A stretch of 6,972 nt of DNA from JBKBXU01 sp046313675 (GTDB taxonomy: Bacteria > Bacteroidota > Bacteroidia > Cytophagales > Cytophagaceae). The stretch covers positions 1 to 6,972 of the forward strand of contig JBKBXU010000258.1 of assembly GCA_046313675.1 (NCBI GenBank), in the 5' to 3' direction. The first letter of the stretch is position 1. Each line of letters opens with the position of its first letter. A model generated the notes under the pieces. It was given only the letters and a program-made list of their open reading frames with translations. It did not search any database and had not been told where the DNA came from. Positions 1 to 6,357 of this stretch are shown here, in pieces. Position numbers and translations under genes: made by a program.

Positions 1-567
1 CATTGACAGGAAATTTTTGTAAATAAAGCGCTCGAGCTCATCTGCACATTCTAAAGGCATAAAAGTGCCTAGCTTAACAAACTCCCTTTTATGTATTAAT
101 TCATATAACTTCTCATCAGATACATTTCCAAGTGGGATATAGTTGTCTGTTTCATAATAATAATTCCAGGGAGTGGGGCCATGACAAATGAAATAGTCAT
201 TTTCCTTAATAAGCCTTAAATTATGATATACCTGATCTTTAAACCGGGCTAAAATATCTCCTGAAATGACTAATTCCACAGAAAATCCATAACCCCACAG
301 AAACAAGCTACGGAACATACAGAATCCATTTTTTTGATAATATGAAGGAAAGTCCAGCACAAGATAGGGGAGATTTCGGTAATTTTCCCCCTTTGATATC
401 TTGGTAGTCTTTTTTATCGGAAACGGAAAGTTTACGATATTTAAGTCATCATATAAAATTGTACCGACTTTTAGAAGTGTATCTGAAATTTTTTTAATAG
501 CCTGTTGTTTAACAATAAGATACTCCTTTTCTGAAATGACAGCATGTTCTTCAGGGCTTAAATTCAT
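1..567 (-). CDS. Uncharacterised conserved-looking protein, C-terminus cut by window edge
   Basis: An open minus-strand frame runs from an ATG at 567-565 to the left edge with no stop, giving the first 189 residues of a longer protein. The frame stays open upstream to a stop at 661-663, but no ATG, GTG or TTG lies in that stretch, so 567 is the only standard start. There is no signal peptide or convincing membrane segment, so the product is probably cytoplasmic. It is rich in aromatic residues. Noticeable stretches are KGENYRNLPYLVLDFP (residues 59-74), FRSLFLWGYGFSVELVISG (85-103) and FICHGPTPWNYYY (126-138). From memory, similar KGENY..LPY..LD.P segments occur in unannotated Bacteroidota proteins, but I cannot name a family and assign no function. 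The gene is divergent from the cyclophilin gene across 138 bp. That it is coding rests on the long open frame, its plausible amino-acid composition and the absence of any better frame here. Confidence 0.72.
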   Translation of the reverse strand, partial: MNLSPEEHAVISEKEYLIVKQQAIKKISDTLLKVGTILYDDLNIVNFPFPIKKTTKISKGENYRNLPYLVLDFPSYYQKNGFCMFRSLFLWGYGFSVELVISGDILARFKDQVYHNLRLIKENDYFICHGPTPWNYYYETDNYIPLGNVSDEKLYELIHKREFVKLGTFMPLECADELERFIYKNFLSM

Positions 568-705
568 AGCATAAAATTCGCTTATTCTCGTGGCATTTTC
601 AAATCTTCTTATTAGATTCGAATCGGTTTTAGGCTTGTTTCGGCATTCAGTGGAACCAAATTATATTAATTTGTTTAATACATATACATTAATCCAATAA
701 TACTT

Positions 706-1146
706 ATGACTACAGCAACCATGCATACCGAAAAAGGAGTGATGAAAATTGAATTTTATGACAAAGATGCTCCTAATACGGTAAAGAACTTTGTTGATCT
801 ATCCAAAAAAGGCTTTTACGATGGCCTGACCTTTCATAGAGTTATACCCAACTTTGTAATTCAGGGAGGATGCCCTAATGGTTCCGGAGCCGGTGGCCCC
901 GGTTATCAGATCAAGTGTGAACTTGACGGTGAGAATCAATTCCATGACAAGGGTGTGCTTTCTATGGCGCATGCCGGAAGGAATACAGGAGGCTCTCAGT
1001 TTTTTATCTGCCATAGCCGCCAGAATACAGGTCACCTTGACCGCAATCATACCTGCTTTGGCAAAGTGGTAGAAGGGCTTGATGTAATTGATCAGGTGAG
1101 ACAAGGAGATAAAATAATTAAAATAGAAATTCATGAACCAGCCTAA
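706..1146 (+). CDS. Cyclophilin-type peptidyl-prolyl cis-trans isomerase
   Basis: This complete 146-residue single-domain cyclophilin catalyses cis-trans isomerisation of Xaa-Pro peptide bonds during protein folding. It has no signal peptide, so it should act in the cytoplasm. The family core is present in order: APNTVKNF (22-29), FHRVIPNFVIQGG (43-55) with the catalytic Arg45 plus Phe50 and Gln53, GAGGPGYQIKCE (61-72), LSMAHAG (85-91), GSQFFI (96-101) and HLDRNHTCFGKV (110-121). The Trp that binds cyclosporin A in human cyclophilin A is replaced by His110, as in many bacterial members, so low sensitivity to the drug is expected. The length is slightly short for the family, typical of compact bacterial forms. 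The start at 706 is preferred over the in-frame ATG at 721 because MTTATMHTEKG matches the usual N-terminus of such proteins. No Shine-Dalgarno site precedes it. The gene appears to be monocistronic and ends at a strong terminator. Confidence 0.96.
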   Translation: MTTATMHTEKGVMKIEFYDKDAPNTVKNFVDLSKKGFYDGLTFHRVIPNFVIQGGCPNGSGAGGPGYQIKCELDGENQFHDKGVLSMAHAGRNTGGSQFFICHSRQNTGHLDRNHTCFGKVVEGLDVIDQVRQGDKIIKIEIHEPA

Positions 1147-1171
1147 ACGGTAGTTTCTTCTAAAACAATGA

Positions 1172-1202
1172 AGCCGGTAGACTCAGACTATCGGCTTTTT
1201 TT
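1172..1202 (+). terminator. Intrinsic terminator of the cyclophilin gene
   Basis: A nine-base-pair stem (AGCCGGTAG at 1172-1180 with CTATCGGCT at 1188-1196, one G-U pair) encloses a seven-base loop. A run of seven T residues at 1196-1202 follows. It begins 25 bp after the cyclophilin stop codon. The T-run lies only on the plus-strand side, so it acts mainly on cyclophilin transcription and insulates the transpeptidase gene downstream. Confidence 0.9.
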
Positions 1203-1221
1203 ATTGTATAAATCATACAAT
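1203..1221. repeat. Inverted repeat just after the terminator
   Basis: Perfect seven-base arms (ATTGTAT and ATACAAT) are separated by five bases and followed by four more T residues (1222-1225). It lies directly after the terminator above. It could be a weak second terminator or a protein-binding dyad. The stem is AT-rich, so the hairpin would be weak. Confidence 0.4.
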
Positions 1222-1270
1222 TTTTATTGAAACGATGTAAGTTTCTGATTGCAAAATATTCGATCAGACC

Positions 1271-1282
1271 CACTATATAGTG
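1271..1282. repeat. Perfect 12-bp palindrome CACTATATAGTG
   Basis: This perfect self-complementary 12-mer has no spacer and lies about 136 bp upstream of the transpeptidase start codon. The size and symmetry would fit a dimeric regulator's operator, but nothing in the window identifies a binding protein. A chance palindrome in AT-rich DNA remains possible. Confidence 0.3.
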
Positions 1283-1324
1283 ATAAGTTGTATAAAAACA
1301 CCGACATTCTCTAAGATATACATG

Positions 1325-1354
1325 TTGTTTTTAGCTAAAAAACGTTCTTATAAT
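1325..1354 (+). promoter_or_regulatory. Possible promoter of the L,D-transpeptidase gene
   Basis: TTGTTT (1325-1330) and TATAAT (1349-1354) are separated by 18 bp, resembling -35 and -10 hexamers. Transcription would start near 1361, about 55 bp before the ATG at 1418. The motif follows the general sigma-70 pattern. The Bacteroidota -7 consensus TAnnTTTG is not matched here or elsewhere in this leader, so the call is tentative. A 14-bp palindrome (1328-1341) overlaps the -35 and spacer, and the left arm of a longer inverted repeat (1344-1371) overlaps the -10. Confidence 0.35.
1328..1341. repeat. Perfect 14-bp palindrome TTTTTAGCTAAAAA
   Basis: This is a perfect self-complementary 14-mer centred between 1334 and 1335. 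It overlaps the -35 element and spacer of the proposed transpeptidase promoter, a position where a bound repressor could block polymerase. Its outer part is homopolymeric T/A, so chance is a real alternative. Confidence 0.35.
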
Positions 1355-1371
1355 ACTAAAAACATAAGAAC
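1344..1371. repeat. 8-bp inverted repeat over the -10 and start-site region
   Basis: Perfect arms GTTCTTAT (1344-1351) and ATAAGAAC (1364-1371) flank a 12-base spacer. The repeat spans the proposed -10 element and the expected transcription start and ends 46 bp before the transpeptidase ATG. The roughly 20-bp centre-to-centre distance equals about two helical turns, which suits binding by a dimer. No regulator is identified. Confidence 0.45.
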
Positions 1372-1417
1372 CATAAAACTGCTGTGAGTGTATTTAATAT
1401 GAATCAATTATTCATCT

Positions 1418-2215
1418 ATGAAATCACTGATTTATCTTTTAATTGTATTAAGTATTTATACTCCACGAAATATTTTTTCAAGGGATCACCAGTATAGCCA
1501 ATACGTTTCTGCTAATGCGGAAAAGCTTGAGGAGGCCCTGGATAAAATTTCCAGGACAGAATTAAAGGCGCGATTTGAAGCTTCCCTCAGTGATATATAC
1601 CACTCAGCCGGATTAAAAAAGCAGGGAATGAACTACGATGTCTTCCGCAAAGGGATGATCGGTTATTATAATATGAGAAATAAAAACCTGCTGAACGATA
1701 AAGAAATTGTAACCATAATAGATTATTCAATGCCTTCTACATTGAAACGGTTGTGGATAGTAGATATTAAAAACAAGCAGGTTCTTGAGCATACCCTGGT
1801 TGCACATGGCAAAAATACCGGTGAGGACCTGGCCATGCAATTTTCCAATAAGCCCGGAACCCATATGAGCAGCTTGGGGTTTTATACCACTTATGGTACT
1901 TACAAAGGAAAACATGGCACATCGCTGATTATTGATGGCTTGGATAAAGAATACAATGCTAATGCCAAAATACGTTCCATTGTTATTCACGGAGCAAGCT
2001 ATGTGTGTGAAAGTTTTATTTCACAAAATGGCAGACTTGGAAGAAGTCATGGTTGTCCGGCTATTCCCATGGATAAGACTCTTGAGATTATTGAACTTAT
2101 CAAAGACGGCACCTGCATCTATATTCACCATGAAGGCCAGGAGTTTAATTCAGAGTTCTTAAATGAGCATCTGGCAATTGATACATATGCTAAGTATTCT
2201 CATCCTGGTTGGTAG
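1418..2215 (+). CDS. Exported murein L,D-transpeptidase (YkuD_2-type catalytic domain)
   Basis: This 265-residue protein probably acts in the periplasm. L,D-transpeptidases use an active-site cysteine to make 3-3 peptidoglycan crosslinks or attach proteins to tetrapeptide stems. The N-terminus (roughly residues 1-21) is a short hydrophobic signal sequence. A helical, charged segment (about 30-100) is followed by the catalytic domain (about 98-238). The domain carries H130-G131 in VAHGKNTG, then His191 in VIHGAS, then SHGCP (210-214) with His211 and the predicted nucleophile Cys213. This is the YkuD signature in the form seen in the Bacteroidota YkuD_2 family. The only in-frame ATG is 1418, because a stop codon lies six codons upstream. 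Length fits the family. The gene is alone on its strand, with an inverted-repeat-rich leader upstream. Its last 26 bp overlap the 3' end of the convergent kinase gene. The family assignment is firm, but crosslinking versus another transpeptidation role cannot be decided from sequence. Confidence 0.93.
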   Translation: MKSLIYLLIVLSIYTPRNIFSRDHQYSQYVSANAEKLEEALDKISRTELKARFEASLSDIYHSAGLKKQGMNYDVFRKGMIGYYNMRNKNLLNDKEIVTIIDYSMPSTLKRLWIVDIKNKQVLEHTLVAHGKNTGEDLAMQFSNKPGTHMSSLGFYTTYGTYKGKHGTSLIIDGLDKEYNANAKIRSIVIHGASYVCESFISQNGRLGRSHGCPAIPMDKTLEIIELIKDGTCIYIHHEGQEFNSEFLNEHLAIDTYAKYSHPGW

Positions 2216-5200
2216 CCTCAGATGGCTGGTAGGATGGAAGGTACACGTCAATACTCGTACCTTCATTGTAAACCGAATCGAGTTTTATAAAACCTTCTAG
2301 CCTGGAGACAATCTTTTGTACAACATACAAACCAAGTCCTGAACCTTTAGCAAGATTGTTTCCTCGGAAAAACATTTCAAATACCTTATCCTTTACCGAG
2401 CTTTCAATTCCAATTCCATTATCCTTAATACTAATTAGTACACCGTTTCGATATTGAGAAATTTTAATTTTTATAAATGAATCTCTTTGCTCGGGGTATG
2501 AAAACTGAATTGAGTTATCAATGATATTTCTCAAAATTGTAAAAATGAGTTTGTTATCATTATGATAATCATTTTCCATTTCAATATTTGTTTCAATATT
2601 GATTTTTTTGTGTAAATGACTGTTTTGAAGGCTTTTTAATACTTTAGCAAGTAAAGATTCAAAGTTTATTTTAGAGCTTTCGATGTCCACCTCTGTCATT
2701 TCCACGATCTGAATCAGGTTTCTGAGAATGACATCCAACCGGTTAACACGATCACTGATCAGGTTCAGGTATTTTAAGCTCACCGGTTCGGCTACTTCCA
2801 TAATACCCAGTTGGGTAAGGCCCTTAACAGTCAATAAGGGGCCACGAAGGTCATGGGAGGATTTATATATAAAGGTGTTAAGCTCTTTGTTTGTCTGCTT
2901 AAGCTTTTCCTCACTGATTTTTTGCTTACGTTCAGCCCGCTTTCGAACCCTGATTTCCGCAAGAAGTTTGGTTTTTTCTTCCTGCAATATTTCTCTTTGG
3001 CTTCTAAGGCTTTCCGTCCTTGCCTTAATGATCATCATTATAAAACCAATTCCGGAAGACAAGCTTAATAGCATAAACCACCAGGTTTTCCAGAATGGGC
3101 TATTGATGGTAAATTTATAGCTTAAAGGTTCTTCACTCCATATGCCGATATTGTTGATAGCGCGTGCTTTGAAGGTATATGTACCGGGAGGAAGGTTTGA
3201 GTAAGTAATAAAGTCCTCATTACTTACAAGAGACCATTCCTTATCAAATCCATCTAATTTGAACTGATATTTTATCTTATCTGAAGCAGACAAACTTATT
3301 CCAGTAACATTAAAGGTCAGGTGGTTTTGGTTATAGGGTAAAGCTACTTTATAAGGAAGGGAAGATAAACCCCATAGTGAATCTGAAAAAAGTCCCCAAT
3401 CAACTTTTCTAAAGAAAAGACGAACATCACTTAAATTTACTGCCGGCCCAACCATCAGGGGCTTATCTGCATAGAAGTTATATTTTAAAAGACCATTAAC
3501 TGTACCGAATAACACATTAGAATAATCTTCAATTACAGCGTTGCTGTTGACTGCATCGATCAGAAAACCTTCTTTTTTAATAAACTTTTCAATTTTTTCC
3601 TTTTCTGAGATAAACTTCGAAATACCACTTTTATGCCCGATCCAGACATTGTCGTTATCGTCAGCATGAATGGAGTAACAGTAGTTTGAAACAAGTCCAT
3701 CCCTGGTTGTATAGTTTTTTAAGAATTCATTACCATCAAACAGAAATATCCCTTGTCCATAAGTGCCAATCCATAAACGTCCCTTTTGATCCTGAGAAAA
3801 ACAGTTTATTTCCACGCCTTTTGCCTCCATAGGAGAACGGTGGTTTATGATAGTACCATTATTATAACAGGATAATCCGGTTCCGTGTGTTGCAAACCAG
3901 ACTGCATTATCTTTATCAACAAAGATGGAATACACATGATTGTGTGCTAATCCGTCTTCCATTGTCAAATGCCTGATTTCACCTGAGTTGGCATATAAGA
4001 ATACACCATCCTCCGTGGCAATCCATATATTCTTATTCGCATCCCTTTGTATGTGTTTTATTTTATTGTTTAGTTGCTTGTATGGAGAATAAAGAAACCT
4101 GGTTGACTGCTTGTTTTGTATGTTGTATTTCCAAACGCCATCTTCTGTAGTTCCTAAAAGCAAGTTGCCTTCTGAATCCTCACAAATAGTGTTGATTAGC
4201 CTGTTATTATTTTTATTATCCTTATAAAGCTTATGAACGAGTTCTATCTTTTGATTGATCTTATTAATTCTCAATAAAGCGTATTCTGATGCAAGCCATA
4301 TTGTTTGGTCTGAAGATTTGTAAACAGCGGTTATATTATTGTTTATGAGTCCGTCAGATTTTGTATATAAGGTAAATACAGGGTCAATAAGCTGGTCAAG
4401 GCCATTGCCAATGGTGCCAAACCATATGTTGCCTTCCCGGTCTTCAAAAAGCGTTTTGATGTAATCATTACTCAGGCCGGAAGAACTGCTAAAGTGGTTT
4501 TGCAATTCATATTTTCTGTCTTTAACATGGTATTTATAGACTCCTTTGCCCATAATACTGAACCATAAATTAAGATCCTTGTCTTCCATGATCTTATTTA
4601 TAACAGCATCCTCTTCATCTTCAATATGGGGTATTTTCTTTAATGGTTTTTCACTGGCTGAAGAGAAGAGGTAAATTCCTGACATAGAAGTGGCAATCCA
4701 GAAATTCCCCTCGCCATTCGCAGGGTATAAATCGTTAATTTGTACAGAGGGTAAATATATAGCTTCAATTTTAAGTTCATTGTCTGCATAAGAACATTTT
4801 ATTAAACCCTCGTTTGTGGCAAGAAAGAAATTTGAACTAACCTTGTGTATTTGGTTGACAAGATAATTGCCCTTTAGTGTTACCGGATGGATGTTTTTAT
4901 ATTTATCTATGACAAACATGCCATCAGCTTGGGTGGCAACTAAAACGGTACCTTTACCCAAATCAACAAAAGATATTATACTGCTTGATATTTTATCTTC
5001 ACAGTTTAGAGAAAGAAAAGTATTTCCGTTAAATAAGGAAATCCCCCCATTATAATGGCCGATCCATATATGTCCATTAGCAGTAGTAAGAGCGGTTGTT
5101 ATAAAATTTTCTGAAAGCCCTTCTGAAATGGTAAAATTTTGAAAAGTTTTACCGTCAAAGCGAGAAAATCCTTCTCCGGTTCCTATCCATAAATATCCTT

Positions 5201-5345
5201 GTTTGTCCTGAATAAGGGTATAAACATAGGACTGAGATAGCCCTTCGTTTATGTCGAAATTTTTAAAATTAAATGTCTGGCTAAAGGATAAGCCGTAGCT
5301 AACACATAGAATAAAAATAATTAATTTCCCAATCCTCATCCTCAC
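2190..5345 (-). CDS. Sensor histidine kinase with 14-blade propeller sensor and Y_Y_Y domain
   Basis: This 1,051-residue membrane kinase has a signal peptide (about 1-23, ending SFSQ). Fourteen Reg_prop-type repeats follow, with cores such as WIGTGEGFSRF (53), WFGTIGNGLDQL (308) and WIGTYGQGIFLF (525), fitting two seven-bladed propellers. Next come a Y_Y_Y domain (about 675-747, with NLPPGTYTFKARA), one membrane helix (about 755-774) and a charged coiled coil (776-822). The HisKA domain has phospho-acceptor His831 in SSHDLRGPL. The ATPase domain has N940 and N944, the G1 box DNGIGI (975-980), an F-box FF (992-993) and the G2 box GSGLGL (1001-1006). All kinase motifs look intact. Unlike hybrid propeller sensors, it ends after the ATPase domain with no receiver or AraC domain, so a separate response regulator is needed. 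The first codon reported is GTG at 5345. An in-frame ATG two codons later (5339) is equally or more likely. It is the last gene of a probable three-gene operon, following the preceding gene by 6-12 bp. The ligand is unknown. Confidence 0.95.
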   Translation of the reverse strand: MRMRIGKLIIFILCVSYGLSFSQTFNFKNFDINEGLSQSYVYTLIQDKQGYLWIGTGEGFSRFDGKTFQNFTISEGLSENFITTALTTANGHIWIGHYNGGISLFNGNTFLSLNCEDKISSSIISFVDLGKGTVLVATQADGMFVIDKYKNIHPVTLKGNYLVNQIHKVSSNFFLATNEGLIKCSYADNELKIEAIYLPSVQINDLYPANGEGNFWIATSMSGIYLFSSASEKPLKKIPHIEDEEDAVINKIMEDKDLNLWFSIMGKGVYKYHVKDRKYELQNHFSSSSGLSNDYIKTLFEDREGNIWFGTIGNGLDQLIDPVFTLYTKSDGLINNNITAVYKSSDQTIWLASEYALLRINKINQKIELVHKLYKDNKNNNRLINTICEDSEGNLLLGTTEDGVWKYNIQNKQSTRFLYSPYKQLNNKIKHIQRDANKNIWIATEDGVFLYANSGEIRHLTMEDGLAHNHVYSIFVDKDNAVWFATHGTGLSCYNNGTIINHRSPMEAKGVEINCFSQDQKGRLWIGTYGQGIFLFDGNEFLKNYTTRDGLVSNYCYSIHADDNDNVWIGHKSGISKFISEKEKIEKFIKKEGFLIDAVNSNAVIEDYSNVLFGTVNGLLKYNFYADKPLMVGPAVNLSDVRLFFRKVDWGLFSDSLWGLSSLPYKVALPYNQNHLTFNVTGISLSASDKIKYQFKLDGFDKEWSLVSNEDFITYSNLPPGTYTFKARAINNIGIWSEEPLSYKFTINSPFWKTWWFMLLSLSSGIGFIMMIIKARTESLRSQREILQEEKTKLLAEIRVRKRAERKQKISEEKLKQTNKELNTFIYKSSHDLRGPLLTVKGLTQLGIMEVAEPVSLKYLNLISDRVNRLDVILRNLIQIVEMTEVDIESSKINFESLLAKVLKSLQNSHLHKKINIETNIEMENDYHNDNKLIFTILRNIIDNSIQFSYPEQRDSFIKIKISQYRNGVLISIKDNGIGIESSVKDKVFEMFFRGNNLAKGSGLGLYVVQKIVSRLEGFIKLDSVYNEGTSIDVYLPSYQPSEATNQDENT
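2237..2264. repeat. 8-bp inverted repeat within the 3' end of the kinase gene, just past the transpeptidase stop
   Basis: Perfect arms GAAGGTAC (2237-2244) and GTACCTTC (2257-2264) are separated by 12 bases. It lies 21 bp after the transpeptidase stop codon and inside the kinase gene, where it encodes the EGTSIDVYLP segment at the end of the ATPase domain. A hairpin here could mark the 3' end of the transpeptidase message, but no T-run follows on either strand. Coding constraint may account for it. Confidence 0.3.
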
Positions 5346-5351
5346 AAATAA

Positions 5352-6338
5352 TTATGGTTTATATGGTTTAACGCCTATTTCATATTTGAATTTTGGAGTA
5401 CCACCAATGGGTGAGGTATAAAAAGGCAAAGCCTTTCCATATTGATTGGTTATATAAAAAACCACATTATTGTTGGTTATAGTTGAGGTTTTAATGATTT
5501 GTATATCAAGTGAGGTGTTTTTTTCCTGCTCAGAAATTTTGTGTGTGCTGGTTGTCCATTCATTATCGCCGGACAATATAACTTCTTCATGTTTTTTTGC
5601 TACAGAAACTATTCTAATACGTCCGTCATTATCAAAATCGAAAGTGTGTATTTTAACAGCAACCACATCGCTACTTACAAATGGGTAGATGTGGGATACA
5701 GCACCAGGGTGATCGTGAAGCCTGAAGGTATATTCAAAGGTAAAAGCATTTGCCCCTTCTATTGGAATATTCTCAACAGGAGAGGAGCTAAGAAAATATT
5801 TATAAAGATTTCCGTCATCACCGGAAATTCCTTCTGCAATTATTTTAAATACATACCCGCCGTAATTAGGGACATATTCACCCTGTAAAGGGTTAAATGG
5901 ACCAAAAGAATACCAGTTTTTGTCGTATGTTCCTTCTTTACCAAAAGTCTTTGAAGCCAGTAAAATGCCACTTTTTACTTTTCCTTCCGGATGAATTGAC
6001 GTTGCTGCCGAGTCGGTGATGGTCCCTTTTCCTCCATAGATAGAGAATTGAGTTTTCGAATCTGCCTGACCTTTGATTTCATCAATAGCACCTCCTGTAT
6101 CCGGATCATAAACTCTTATAAAAAGGGGTTTTTTATAATCTTTTGGAATAATAAAGAAAAAGGTCTGACTAAAATCATCATCTCCCCAGGAAGTTTCAGC
6201 ATCTTTTCCAAAAGTTACCAGATAGGGAATATTTTCTTCAGAAGAGGGGACAGGTTGTGCGGATATAACTCCGTAAGATGTTATAAATAGTAGTAAAGTA
6301 AAAAAGTTTATACACTTTCTTTTTAATGTTATAAGCAT
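5352..6338 (-). CDS. Secreted or periplasmic protein of unknown function
   Basis: This complete 328-residue protein has an N-terminal signal peptide: KRK, a hydrophobic stretch (about 11-26) and a likely cut after SAQ at residue 28. No lipobox cysteine follows, so it should be a soluble exported protein. The mature part is rich in beta-type sequence, aromatics and glycine, with no further membrane segment. Visible stretches are YLVTFGKDAETSWGDDDF (39-56), IRVYDPDTGGAIDEI (74-88), FSIYGGKG (98-105) and DFDNDGRIRI (234-243). The last has the D-x-D-x-D-G spacing of a calcium-binding loop. I recall similar unannotated proteins in Bacteroidota but cannot name a family. The start ATG at 6338 is 19 bp after the stop of the OmpA-family gene, and the stop is 6-12 bp before the kinase start, so co-transcription is likely. 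A role as an envelope component or as partner or ligand of the kinase's propeller sensor is inference from position. Confidence 0.85.
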   Translation of the reverse strand: MLITLKRKCINFFTLLLFITSYGVISAQPVPSSEENIPYLVTFGKDAETSWGDDDFSQTFFFIIPKDYKKPLFIRVYDPDTGGAIDEIKGQADSKTQFSIYGGKGTITDSAATSIHPEGKVKSGILLASKTFGKEGTYDKNWYSFGPFNPLQGEYVPNYGGYVFKIIAEGISGDDGNLYKYFLSSSPVENIPIEGANAFTFEYTFRLHDHPGAVSHIYPFVSSDVVAVKIHTFDFDNDGRIRIVSVAKKHEEVILSGDNEWTTSTHKISEQEKNTSLDIQIIKTSTITNNNVVFYITNQYGKALPFYTSPIGGTPKFKYEIGVKPYKP

Positions 6339-6357
6339 ACCTAGTATTTATATCAAT

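Noticed and set aside
661..705. Promoter elements between the divergent left-edge gene and the cyclophilin gene
   Set aside because: TTG (671-673) and several AT-rich hexamers exist, but none has acceptable spacing to a TAnnTTTG or TATAAT element on either strand. A promoter is expected here but cannot be placed.
799..1134. Open frame of 111 codons on the minus strand across the cyclophilin gene
   Set aside because: It is antisense to a clear cyclophilin, has no recognisable motif, and its composition reflects the opposite strand's codons.
1399..1497. Short frame of 32 codons starting 19 bp before the transpeptidase ATG
   Set aside because: It overlaps the transpeptidase signal-peptide region in another frame and has no independent support. 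A leader peptide cannot be excluded but is not indicated.
2166..2191. AGCAT/ATGCT inverted repeat as a terminator for the kinase operon
   Set aside because: The arms are only five bases, the loop is 16 bases and there is no T-run in the kinase direction.
2190..5345. Hybrid two-component system with fused response regulator
   Set aside because: After the G2 box and the final strand (VYLPSYQ), only a short polar tail of about 11 residues remains. There is no room for a receiver or helix-turn-helix domain.
5541..5888. Plus-strand open frame of 115 codons opposite the secreted-protein gene, and similar frames at 2728-3120 and 6048-6290
   Set aside because: They lie fully inside well-supported minus-strand genes, have no motifs or leader signals, and look like antisense shadows.
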